From assembly GCA_965115995.1 (NCBI GenBank), contig OZ220472.1, positions 1,550,001 to 1,614,000 on the forward strand: a stretch of 64,000 nucleotides of DNA, in the 5' to 3' direction. The translations under genes were made by a program, and so were the position numbers. A model generated the notes under the pieces. That model did not search any database, had not been told where the DNA came from, and was given only the letters and a program-made list of their open reading frames with translations. Below, piece by piece: positions 1-8,305 of the stretch. Each line of letters opens with the position of its first letter. The first letter of the stretch is position 1. Source of the stretch: Poriferisodalis sp026713105 (GTDB taxonomy: Bacteria > Actinomycetota > Acidimicrobiia > Acidimicrobiales > Poriferisodalaceae).

Positions 1-574
1 GGGCGACGTTCGGCAGCACCTCGCGAAACAGCACGCGGCCGTCACGCGCCCCCAGCGTTCGCGCAGCGAGCACGTAGTCCTGGTTGGCGCACGACAGCGT
101 GGCGGCGCGCACCACACGGGCGATGGGCGCGATCGACAGCAGTACGAAGGTGAACACCAGGATGAAGATGCGCCGCTTGGCCTCGGAGTCCAAGAACAGC
201 ACCAGCGCCAGGAACAGGATCAGCGGCGGGATCACCAGCGATGCATTCAGCGTGGCAGTGAGCCATCGATCCACACGGCCGCTGTAGTAGCCCGAGACCA
301 TGCCCAGCAAACCGCCGATCACGAGCGCCAGCACGGTTCCCACGGTCGAGATCACCAGGCTCACCTGCGCGCCGTAAATCACTCGGCTGAACACGTCCCG
401 GCCCACACCGTCGTTGCCGAACCAGTGCGACAAGCTGGGTCCCTGCTTGGACGTGCCGGCGAAAGTATCCGCTGGGTCCTTGATGGGCAGCACGTCGGCG
501 AACACCGCAGCGACGGCGAGCACCGCAAGGTAGGCCACCGCCAGCCAGAAGAAGAACCCCAGGCGCCTACCCAC
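1..574 (-). CDS. Dipeptide/oligopeptide ABC transporter permease, DppC/OppC type (partial)
   Basis: Second transmembrane subunit of a peptide-type ABC importer. About 191 codons are visible and the C-terminus runs off the left edge. I chose the GTG at 574, which overlaps the stop of the upstream permease gene by 8 bp, so the two are probably translationally coupled. The sequence shows one N-terminal membrane helix, then an external segment containing WFGNDGVGRDVFSRVIYG, which is characteristic of OppC/DppC, then several helices. Near the edge lies ARTLGARDGRVLFREVLP, the cytoplasmic EAA-type loop that docks on the ATPase. The ATPase genes are not in the window and are probably further left. 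Substrate cannot be told from sequence; peptides are the family default. Confidence 0.9.
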   Translation of the reverse strand, partial: MGRRLGFFFWLAVAYLAVLAVAAVFADVLPIKDPADTFAGTSKQGPSLSHWFGNDGVGRDVFSRVIYGAQVSLVISTVGTVLALVIGGLLGMVSGYYSGRVDRWLTATLNASLVIPPLILFLALVLFLDSEAKRRIFILVFTFVLLSIAPIARVVRAATLSCANQDYVLAARTLGARDGRVLFREVLPNVA

Positions 575-1706
575 GGGCGCCGATCTCCCTGCCGCGCAGT
601 CGCGGATCCAGTGCCAGATACAGGAAGTCGGACATCGTGAGCACCACGATGTACAGCGTCGAGATGACCAGCACACCGCCCTGAACAGCGATGAAATCGC
701 GTTGGGTGACGCCGAGGAAGATGTATGCGCCCACTCCCGGGATCGTGAAGATGAATTCGACGATCAGCGCGCCGCCGATAAGCAGGCCCACCGTCAGCCC
801 CACCACGGTCAGCAGCGTGAAACTCGACGGCCGCAACGCGTGGCGCCACAGGATCCGCCGCGTCGGCAGTCCCTTGCTGCGAGCCAGATCGATGAACGGC
901 AGGCGCAAGGTGGCGATCATGTCCGATCGCAACAAGCGCATGAACACTGCCGCTTGACCCATCGCCAACGCCAGCGACGGCAGCAGCATGTGCTTGAAGT
1001 GCAGCACCACGTCTTCGCCCAAGGGCACATAGCGCGCGGCGGGAAGCACGCGGAATCCGATCTCATTGCCCGCCACGCTGAGCCCGCCGATCGACAAGAA
1101 GAGCACGAGCATCACCGCGAGCACGAAATTGGGGGTGGCCAGGAATCCCAGCATCGTGTTGTTGATGGTGGCGTCGGTCTTGGTTCCCTGCCGGTAGCCG
1201 GCCCAGATGCCAAGCGGGATCGCAAAGGCCAACGCCAGCACCACCGAGTACGCCATGATCTGCAGCGTCGGGGTCATCGAGCGTGAGATGCCGTCGGCGA
1301 TGTCCTCGCGCAGCACGATCGAGCTTCCGAGATCGCCCGTCAGCACGCCGCCCAGCCAGTTGCCGTAGCGGTTGAAGAACGGCTCGTCGAGTCCGAGTTC
1401 GGTGCGGACGATCGCAATCTGGTCCGCGGTGGCGGCGGGTCCGAGGATGTTGATGGCGGGATCGCCAGGCAGGCTGGCCATCAACGCGAACACCACGAAC
1501 GACACGCCGACCAGCACCGGGATCACGCTCGCGATGCGGCGCAGCGCGTAGCGCCCGTCGGCGATGGCTGCCCCCGCGGTGCCGATGACCACCAGCACGC
1601 CGAACGTCCAGCTGAACGGGGGCCGCCAGAACCACGCCCACGCGATCGTGGCGGCGAGCGCTACCCCAACGATGCGCCCGAGCTGGTCGCGGACCGCCTG
1701 TTTCAC
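567..1706 (-). CDS. Dipeptide/oligopeptide ABC transporter permease, DppB/OppB type
   Basis: Inner-membrane permease of a peptide/nickel-family ABC importer, 379 residues with a GTG start. The core begins near residue 54 with RRIASVIPVLVGVSFVVFAL, the usual first DppB helix, followed by the family signature LPGDPA, an extracytoplasmic ELGLDEPFFNRYGNWL segment and the EAA-like loop ARSKGLPTRRILWRHALRP. About 50 extra N-terminal residues carry two additional hydrophobic stretches, longer than the usual 310-340 residue DppB, so a later start or a real N-terminal extension are both possible. It lies 57 bp after the first binding-protein gene and overlaps the next permease, forming one operon with both. 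Confidence 0.92.
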   Translation of the reverse strand: MKQAVRDQLGRIVGVALAATIAWAWFWRPPFSWTFGVLVVIGTAGAAIADGRYALRRIASVIPVLVGVSFVVFALMASLPGDPAINILGPAATADQIAIVRTELGLDEPFFNRYGNWLGGVLTGDLGSSIVLREDIADGISRSMTPTLQIMAYSVVLALAFAIPLGIWAGYRQGTKTDATINNTMLGFLATPNFVLAVMLVLFLSIGGLSVAGNEIGFRVLPAARYVPLGEDVVLHFKHMLLPSLALAMGQAAVFMRLLRSDMIATLRLPFIDLARSKGLPTRRILWRHALRPSSFTLLTVVGLTVGLLIGGALIVEFIFTIPGVGAYIFLGVTQRDFIAVQGGVLVISTLYIVVLTMSDFLYLALDPRLRGREIGARG

Positions 1707-1763
1707 GGCAGCGGCCCGCCGGTGGCTGCCTGACGGCGGCGCACGTCCGTTGCCCTCATCGCC

Positions 1764-3710
1764 TCAGCCTTGACAATCGCCGTCAGTGCACCAGATCTGC
1801 GCGACATGGTGCGCTCCCGCGTTCACAGCGAAAGCGCCGACGTCGCTGCCCGGGATCGGCAGGTCGGTGATGTTGCGCACCCACGGGTTGGCGATGACGC
1901 CCCACAGCGTCCAGTGTGTCCACAGGTTCCAGACATTCCGGCCGAAGGCCCGGTTCACCTCTTCCGCCGCTTCACGGCGAGCCACCGGGTCGGGATTGTG
2001 ACGAATGACGTCGTACGCGGCATCGATGGCAGGGTCGGTGAAACGCCCGACGTTGAACGCCAGCTCCGGCACCCTGGGATCGACGGGGAAGGCGGTTGCC
2101 GAGTTCCACCACAGCCACAGCTCGATCGGATCCACCCCGCCATAGGCGCGTAAAGCCATCATCTCGAAGATGCCGGCCACCGCCAGGCCGAAGTACTGGC
2201 CCTGCTCGATGGGCTGGATCGTCACCGCCAGCTCGTCACCGAAGACGTCAGTCCACATGGCCAAGACGAGTTCGTTGGACTCGACATTGAAGGGATCATT
2301 GGTGGTGTTGAAACCGAACGTCACCGGATTCTGGCCGCTGTCGGTCTTGCACTGCTCGAACGCCGCCGCTGCAGCCTCAGGGTCGTAGGTCGGGTAGCCC
2401 GAGTCTTCCAAGTAGCCCATGCTGCCGGGCGGGAATGGCCCGTTCGCCGGCCTCACCAGACCCCCGAGGCGCTCGTCGACGAATCGCTGGCCGTCGAAGG
2501 CATGCGCCAATGCCTTGCGGCAGCTCAGATGCACGAGCGGGTTGGCCGCGTTGAGTCCCAGCGGGTCCATCTCGATCGGCTCGTCGAGGCCTCGAAGCTC
2601 ACTCAGGACCGGATTCACCCCGGCCGCCACGTTCATGACGTTGAAGTTGGTCTCGCCGAAGTCGTTGGCCTGCAGCGTGACGAAGTCGGGGTCGCTCTCG
2701 TACTTGGCGATCTCATCGGCGTTCGACGTGTGCATGAGGTCAAATTGGCCCCCTCTCAACCCGTTCGAACGGCCCGTGATGTCGACTGCCACGACAAACT
2801 CGATCTCGTCCAGGTACGGCAGGTTCTCGCCGGTGATGCCGTTGGGGCCACGCCAGTAATCGGGGTTGCGCTCGGCGATGAAGCTGTTTCCGTTGCCGGG
2901 CGTGTACTCCACGAACCTGAATGCCCCCAACCCGACCGGTGCGGACGGATCGCCCGTGGCCGAGGCGAGACCCGCAGCCCGCTCGTCGGCCGTCAGAGGC
3001 GAGAACGGCGAGGAGTACAGCGGGTTGTTGGGCAGTGTCTCGAGCCACGCCGGTGAGAACATGAAGCCGCAGCCGTTCTCCCTCGACGCGGGACCCGGCC
3101 CCGTCGCGAACGGGATGGAGGTCTCGTAGTAGAGGTACTGGCCTTCGCCCCAGACGTCTTCGATGCCCAGGTAGCCGGGCCCGATCTGCTGGCTGAAGCG
3201 GCACAGGTTGATGTTGTACGCCATCGCCTCGCCGGTCAGCGGGGTTCCGTCGTGAAACCTGATCCCGTCACGGACCTTCAGCGTCCACATCAAGAAGTCC
3301 TCGCTGGGAGTCTCGGACTCCACGAGATACGGCACGATGTCGCCGTTGGCATCGGTGACATACATCGATTCGGTAATCGCCCGCATGATCATGCGGCAAC
3401 TGATGGCACAGAGCGCGGCGTAGGGCGCGAACGGGTTCGCCGTGTCGGCCTCGATGCCGTACACCAGCCGGCCGCCGTGGACAGGACCGGTCGAATCCTC
3501 CCGGACGTCCTCGCCCGTCGCCTCGCCGGCCTCGCGCGCGGCAACGACCTCTTCGGTCGCAGGCTCGTCAGGTACCGCTGCGGTCCCAGCGGTGGACTCG
3601 ACCCCGGCGTCGACGCCGGGATCGCCCTCGACAGGGCTGTCGCTGCCAGCGCAGGCGACAGCAATCAGCGCGAACGCCGCAGCAACTGCTACCAGCCGCG
3701 CCCGTGCCAA
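1764..3710 (-). CDS. Extracellular solute-binding lipoprotein, family 5 (copy 1)
   Basis: Substrate-binding protein for the peptide-type ABC importer encoded downstream. The N-terminus is a lipoprotein signal peptide with lipobox AVAC followed by an acidic, flexible linker. Family 5 features follow: VHGGRLVYGIEADTANPF at the start of the mature domain, WTLKVRDGIRFHDGTPLTGE, and a conserved RNPDYWRGPNGI. The predicted start is TTG at 3710, preceded by GGAGAC at a suitable distance; no ATG gives a full signal peptide. The protein has several cysteines in the mature domain and ends in the motif IWCTDGDCQG, shared with the neighbouring paralogue. 648 residues is somewhat longer than typical DppA. 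Substrate is unknown. Confidence 0.9.
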   Translation of the reverse strand: MARARLVAVAAAFALIAVACAGSDSPVEGDPGVDAGVESTAGTAAVPDEPATEEVVAAREAGEATGEDVREDSTGPVHGGRLVYGIEADTANPFAPYAALCAISCRMIMRAITESMYVTDANGDIVPYLVESETPSEDFLMWTLKVRDGIRFHDGTPLTGEAMAYNINLCRFSQQIGPGYLGIEDVWGEGQYLYYETSIPFATGPGPASRENGCGFMFSPAWLETLPNNPLYSSPFSPLTADERAAGLASATGDPSAPVGLGAFRFVEYTPGNGNSFIAERNPDYWRGPNGITGENLPYLDEIEFVVAVDITGRSNGLRGGQFDLMHTSNADEIAKYESDPDFVTLQANDFGETNFNVMNVAAGVNPVLSELRGLDEPIEMDPLGLNAANPLVHLSCRKALAHAFDGQRFVDERLGGLVRPANGPFPPGSMGYLEDSGYPTYDPEAAAAAFEQCKTDSGQNPVTFGFNTTNDPFNVESNELVLAMWTDVFGDELAVTIQPIEQGQYFGLAVAGIFEMMALRAYGGVDPIELWLWWNSATAFPVDPRVPELAFNVGRFTDPAIDAAYDVIRHNPDPVARREAAEEVNRAFGRNVWNLWTHWTLWGVIANPWVRNITDLPIPGSDVGAFAVNAGAHHVAQIWCTDGDCQG

Positions 3711-3741
3711 TTGCTGTCTCCCGTGCCTTCAGTTGGTGTGC

Positions 3742-5772
3742 TCAGCCCTGGCAATTCCCGTCAGTGCACCAGATCTGCCCCAAGTGGTGCTTGCCCGAGA
3801 TCACCGGGAACGCGTTCTCGGCGTTGCCCGGAATCGGCAGGTCAGTGATGTTCTGCACCCGCGGGTTGGCGATGATGCCCCACAGCGTCCAGTACGTCCA
3901 CAGATTCCAGACGTTCGCGGCGAACGCCCGGTTGACCGCCTCGGCTGCGGCTTGCCGCGCCGCCGGATCGGGGACGTGCCGGATGACGTTGAGAGCATCG
4001 AAGATGGCGGGATCCAGGAATCGTCCGAAGTTCAGCGCCAGCTCGGGCACCGACGGGTCGACCGGGCTCGCGGTGAACGGACTCCACCAGTACCACTGCT
4101 CGGAGGGGTCCACGCCGCCGTGGTTCCGCCAACCCTGCATCTGGAAGACGCCGACGAGCGCCAGGTTGATGTACTGGCCCTGCTCGATCGGTGTGATCGA
4201 CACCGCCAGCTCGTCGCCGAAGGCGTCGCTCCACATGGACACGATCAGCTCGTTGGACTCCACGTTGAATGCGTCGTTGGTGGTGTTGAACGCAAATGCC
4301 ACCGGATTCTGTCCGCTGTCGGCCTTGCACTGCTCAAACTCTGCCTGTGCAGCGTCGAGGTCATAGGACGGGTAGCCCGAGTCCTCCAGGTAGCCGATGC
4401 TGCCCGGCGGGAACGGGCCGTTGGCCACCTTGACCAGGCCCTGGTGCCGCTCATTGGCGAAGCGCTCGCCGTCGAACGCGTGCGCGAGTGCCTTGCGGCA
4501 GCTCAGATGCACCAGCGGGTTAGTGGCATTGAGCCCCAGCGGGTCCATCGGGATCGGCTCTTCTGCGCCCCGCACGGCCTGCAGCCACGGGTTGACGCCA
4601 GATGCGACGTTGATGAGGTTGTGGCTGGTCTCGCCGAAGTTGTTCGCCTGCAGCGTCACAAAGTCGGGATCGCCCTCGTACTTGGAGATCTCGTCCGCGT
4701 TCGCAGTGTGGATGATGTCGAACTGGCCGGCCTTGAGACCGTTCGAGCGACCCTGGATGTCCACGGCCACCACGAACTCGACCTCGTCCAGGTACGGCAG
4801 CTCCTCGCCGGTGATGCCGTTGGGGCCTCGCCAGTAGTCGGGGTTGCGCTCCGCAATGAAGCTGTTGCCGTTGCCGGGCGTGTAGCTCACGTACCTGAAG
4901 GCGCCCAGCCCGACAGGGGCGGAGGGATCACCACTGGCGCTGGCCCGGGCGGCCTCCCTGGCTTCGGCCGGCAGGGGCGATGCCGGCGACACGTACAGCG
5001 GGTTGTTCGGCAGCGTCTCCAGCCATGCGGGCGAGAACATCTGGCCGCACGTTTCCGCACGACCGCCAGGCCCGGGGCCGGGCGCCAGCGGCTGGCCTGG
5101 GCTGGCGGTGACCGTGACTGTCTGGCCTTCGCCGGTGACGTCGGCAATGCCCAGGAACGCGGGACCCGTGAGCTGGCTGAGGCGGCACAGGTTGATGTTG
5201 TAGGCCACGGCCTCGCCGGTCAGCGGTGTCCCATCGTGGAATGTGATGCCGTCGCGGATCGTCAGCGTCCACACCGAGTAGTCCTCGTTCGGAGCCTCGG
5301 ACTCCACCAGGTACGGCACGATCTCGCCGTCGGCGTCGGTGATGTAGAGCGAATCGGTGACTGCCCGGAAGATCATCCGGCAGCTGATGGCACACGACGA
5401 GGCGTAATGCACGAACGGGTTCGCGGTGTCGGCCTCGATGCCGTACACGAGCCTGCCGCCGTGGACGGGACCCGTCTCAGTCTCACGCACGTCTTCGCCT
5501 GTGGCTTCACCGGCTTCGCGAGCTTCGACGACCTCCTCCTGCTCTTCGGACACGGTGGTGGCAGGCGCCGATTCGCCTGCCTCGGTCGTTTCGGGCTCGG
5601 GAGCGGGTGCGTCTCCGGTGTCGCCGTCATCCCCACCTCCGCACGCGACTGCGATCAGCGCGAACACTGCGACGACCACACCGAGACGCCAGCGGAGCGG
5701 TCGCCGAGGGGGAGCCTGCCGACGCCCGTTCGTGAGTCTTTCGGCGTCGCGCCGCGATGTGCCTCTGTGCAT
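3742..5772 (-). CDS. Extracellular solute-binding lipoprotein, family 5 (copy 2)
   Basis: Paralogue of the next gene, 31 bp away on the same strand, with near-identical blocks throughout (for example HLSCRKALAHAFDG and the C-terminal IWCTDGNCQG). It reads as a tandem duplication followed by divergence. The lipobox is AVAC near residue 44; the arginine-rich stretch before the hydrophobic core is long, so the true start may be further in. After the lipobox comes a Gly/Asp/Glu-rich linker, then a family 5 fold. It is the promoter-proximal gene of the importer operon. Two binding proteins serving one permease pair would widen the substrate range; this is inference. Confidence 0.9.
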   Translation of the reverse strand: MHRGTSRRDAERLTNGRRQAPPRRPLRWRLGVVVAVFALIAVACGGGDDGDTGDAPAPEPETTEAGESAPATTVSEEQEEVVEAREAGEATGEDVRETETGPVHGGRLVYGIEADTANPFVHYASSCAISCRMIFRAVTDSLYITDADGEIVPYLVESEAPNEDYSVWTLTIRDGITFHDGTPLTGEAVAYNINLCRLSQLTGPAFLGIADVTGEGQTVTVTASPGQPLAPGPGPGGRAETCGQMFSPAWLETLPNNPLYVSPASPLPAEAREAARASASGDPSAPVGLGAFRYVSYTPGNGNSFIAERNPDYWRGPNGITGEELPYLDEVEFVVAVDIQGRSNGLKAGQFDIIHTANADEISKYEGDPDFVTLQANNFGETSHNLINVASGVNPWLQAVRGAEEPIPMDPLGLNATNPLVHLSCRKALAHAFDGERFANERHQGLVKVANGPFPPGSIGYLEDSGYPSYDLDAAQAEFEQCKADSGQNPVAFAFNTTNDAFNVESNELIVSMWSDAFGDELAVSITPIEQGQYINLALVGVFQMQGWRNHGGVDPSEQWYWWSPFTASPVDPSVPELALNFGRFLDPAIFDALNVIRHVPDPAARQAAAEAVNRAFAANVWNLWTYWTLWGIIANPRVQNITDLPIPGNAENAFPVISGKHHLGQIWCTDGNCQG

Positions 5773-5887
5773 AGTGGATGGCCTTCCCCAACTGCGCCAT
5801 CGTGGCGCCCTTCGCGCAAACTACTAGCCCTCGGCCGAGCCGCTGACCCATCCCCTCGCCGGCACTTGGGCCCGGTACGGTGCAGCT

Positions 5888-5960
5888 GGGCCGGTAGCTC
5901 AGTGGTCAGAGCAGGCGACTCATAATCGCTGGGTCGTGGGTTCGATCCCCACCCGGCCCA
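5888..5960 (+). tRNA. tRNA with CAT anticodon (Met elongator or Ile2)
   Basis: A complete 73-nt cloverleaf. The acceptor stem GGGCCGG/CCGGCCC pairs perfectly, the D arm starts TAGCTCAGTGG, the anticodon loop is CTCATAA (anticodon CAT), and the T arm is GTGGG-TTCGATC-CCCAC. No CCA is encoded; the discriminator is A. CAT can be elongator Met or lysidine-modified Ile2. From memory, the arm GGCGACTCATAATCGCT resembles the Ile2 form, but I cannot decide without a model search. Confidence 0.93.
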
Positions 5961-6063
5961 CACGGCGTCGGCGCACACTTTGCGCACCCTCAGCAGCGCA
6001 ACTCGGCGCGGCAGACTCAGTATCGTTGCTCCGCACGTTCGGGTCCTCCTAGGGCCCGTTCGG

Positions 6064-6136
6064 TCCGGGGTAGCTCAGTTGGCAGAGCAGCGGACTGTTA
6101 ATCCGTTTGTCGTGGGTTCGAGCCCCACCCCCGGAG
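6064..6136 (+). tRNA. tRNA-Asn (GTT)
   Basis: A 73-nt cloverleaf with acceptor TCCGGGG/CCCCGGA, D arm TAGCTCAGTTGG, anticodon stem CGGAC/GTCCG-type around the loop TGTTAAT (anticodon GTT), and T arm GTGGG-TTCGAGC-CCCAC. The discriminator is G and no CCA is encoded. It ends 6 bp before the convergent dnaG stop. Confidence 0.95.
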
Positions 6137-6141
6137 CACCC

Positions 6142-8226
6142 TCACTCCACCGCAGCCGCCTCTTCGTCGCCGGCCGTAACTGCGTCGGCGGTCTCCGACC
6201 CTGTCAGCTCTGATCCGGCAGGCGGCTGCGCGCTGCGGACTGAATGCACCCAGCTCACGACGGATTGTGCGGCGCCGACACGCACCGAGGCATCGAGCAG
6301 TTCGGACTCCCGGTCGAGCAGCCATCTCAGCAATTGCTCGATGTTCGCATTGTTGCGATCGAGCTCGATACGCGGCCCGTCCACACTCGCGCCCACGCTG
6401 CGACGCGTTGCCCGCACGAAGTGACGCAACGCCATCGTCGCCCGGTCGATGGCCTCCGCTGTGCTCTCCGTCGCGCCTTGTTCCTCGCCGGCAGCAAGCA
6501 ACTCGGCGACAGAGTCGTCGGGGTCGTCGCCAACATGGGCACCGGCACAGATGCGGTCGAATGCTTCCGCACCCGCTGGTGTGGCGAAGAGCTCACGCAC
6601 CAGCAGGTCCGCCGCATTCCCCTGTGGGGCGAGCGCTGCCGCCAGCAGGCTGACGTCGTCGGCCGTCCGCTGCTGCGGGCTCTTGGCGCGCAACGCGCCG
6701 GCACTCCGCCCGCGCCGGTGAGGCTGCGATTCGCCGGAGCTCGCCACTCCGGATTCGCCTGGGTAGCCGCTGTCGAAGGCACCGACGTCGTAAGACTCCT
6801 GGTAGTCCTCCCCCGGATCGGGCGGGGGCGGGGCGTCTGCGTACGGGTCGGACGCCGCGGATGGCGGGCGATCTTCCAGACCTCGCCGAGCCGCGTCGAC
6901 GCGTTCGCGGAAGCTGCCGACGTCCATCGGAATACCGCCCGCGATCGGCTCGAGATCGCTGTCCAGCAAGACTTCCGCCGGATACACGGCGAAGACCTGG
7001 GCCGCTTCGTCGGCTGCGCGGTCGCGCCCGGCAGGGCTGTCGAGATCGGCCCGCTCCAGGATCCGTTCGGCCCGGAACGTGTGCAGCGGCTGGGCCTCGT
7101 CCAGAGCTGCGCGCAGAGCCGGCGGGTTGGACGCTGCCAAGTCGCCGGGGTCGGCACCAGCAGGCAGCTTCGCCACGAATGCGTCGAGCCCGTACGCGCG
7201 CTCCCATTGATGCACGCGCTCGGCGGCAGTCTGGCCTGCGGCGTCAGCGTCGAAGGCGAGCACGATGCGCTTGGCCGAGCGCGAGAGCAATTCCGCGTGC
7301 TGCGCAGTCAGGGCAGTGCCGCAGGTGGCGACCGCCTCGGAGATGCCCGCCAGGTCGCAGCCGATGACATCGGTATGGCCCTCGCACACCACGATGCGTT
7401 CAGTGGTGCGCGCCGCCTGCTTTGCCAGATGCAGCCCGTACAGCACCTTGCTCTTGTCATAGACCGCTGTGCCGGCGGTGTTCTTGTACTTGGGGCCCTT
7501 CGGCGGCGGCTCATCGGGGCGAGGCAGGACCCGCCCGGCAAAGCTGACCACCCGGCCGCTGGCATCACAGATGGGGAACATGACGCGGTCCCGGAAAAAG
7601 TCCGACGCCTGGTCCCCATCCCCATCCCCGTCACTGTCCTCGCCGTCCGTGGCTTGGCTGGCTCGCCGCGACTCGGTGTAGGCCAGACCGGCTGCTGCCA
7701 GCAGCGGCGCTGCAGCATCGAGGTGTCTGCACAGCGCATCCCACAGCGGTGGTGCGTACCCGAGCCGCCACTTGACGACGGTGTCGCGGTCGTAACCGCG
7801 CCGGCGCAGGTACGCACGTGCTTCGCCGGCATCGGCGCTGCTCATCAGACGCTCGTGGTAGTAGCAGGCCGCCCGTTCGAGCAGGTCGAGCAGTTCCTTG
7901 CGACGCTGGTTGGCACGCTGCGCGCCGGGCGCGTCGTAGGTCAGGGTGATGTTTGCTGCAGCGGCCAGTTGCTCGACGGCGTCAGTGAAGTCCAAGTGCT
8001 CGGTTTCGCGCAGGAACGTGATGGCATCGCCGGAGGCCTTGCAGCCGAAGCAGTGATAGAAGCCGTCGGAGCCGCTCACGCTGAACGACGGCGTCTTCTC
8101 GGTATGAAACGGGCACAGTCCCACATGGCGGCTGCCGGAACGTTTCAAGCTGACCCGACGGCCGATGAGCGCGACGAGATCGGTCGCCTCGCGCACGCGC
8201 TGCACGTCGGAATCCCGAATACTCAT
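6142..8226 (-). CDS. dnaG: DNA primase DnaG
   Basis: Synthesises RNA primers at the replication fork. The N-terminal CHC2 zinc ribbon is seen as CPFHTEKTPSF and YHCFGCKASGD (Cys-x2-His ... Cys-x2-Cys, residues about 38-62). The catalytic core includes RVMFPICDASGRVVSFAGR, the TOPRIM block IVVCEGHTDVIG with its Glu, and LAFDADAAGQTAA with the metal-binding Asp pair. A C-terminal, low-complexity linker leads to a helicase-interaction region. Start: ATG at 8226; a GTG lies two codons upstream. Length about 694 residues, slightly long for DnaG because of an acidic, proline-rich insert around residues 455-510. It is first after the tRNA pair and shares its strand with the PPDK-like and glyS genes. 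Confidence 0.97.
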   Translation of the reverse strand: MSIRDSDVQRVREATDLVALIGRRVSLKRSGSRHVGLCPFHTEKTPSFSVSGSDGFYHCFGCKASGDAITFLRETEHLDFTDAVEQLAAAANITLTYDAPGAQRANQRRKELLDLLERAACYYHERLMSSADAGEARAYLRRRGYDRDTVVKWRLGYAPPLWDALCRHLDAAAPLLAAAGLAYTESRRASQATDGEDSDGDGDGDQASDFFRDRVMFPICDASGRVVSFAGRVLPRPDEPPPKGPKYKNTAGTAVYDKSKVLYGLHLAKQAARTTERIVVCEGHTDVIGCDLAGISEAVATCGTALTAQHAELLSRSAKRIVLAFDADAAGQTAAERVHQWERAYGLDAFVAKLPAGADPGDLAASNPPALRAALDEAQPLHTFRAERILERADLDSPAGRDRAADEAAQVFAVYPAEVLLDSDLEPIAGGIPMDVGSFRERVDAARRGLEDRPPSAASDPYADAPPPPDPGEDYQESYDVGAFDSGYPGESGVASSGESQPHRRGRSAGALRAKSPQQRTADDVSLLAAALAPQGNAADLLVRELFATPAGAEAFDRICAGAHVGDDPDDSVAELLAAGEEQGATESTAEAIDRATMALRHFVRATRRSVGASVDGPRIELDRNNANIEQLLRWLLDRESELLDASVRVGAAQSVVSWVHSVRSAQPPAGSELTGSETADAVTAGDEEAAAVE

Positions 8227-8305
8227 GTTCACTGCGACGCTAACGATTCACCAGCGCCTAGGTGGTCTGGCTCATTGCCCGCACCTCGTTCTGCTGGCGA
8301 ATCCG

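Noticed and set aside
3442..5925. Long open plus-strand frames opposite the binding-protein genes and several others (for example 6244-8556, 8438-9397, 61567-62505).
   Set aside because: They lie antisense to well-supported genes, lack ribosome binding sites and show no family motifs; high GC makes such open frames common.
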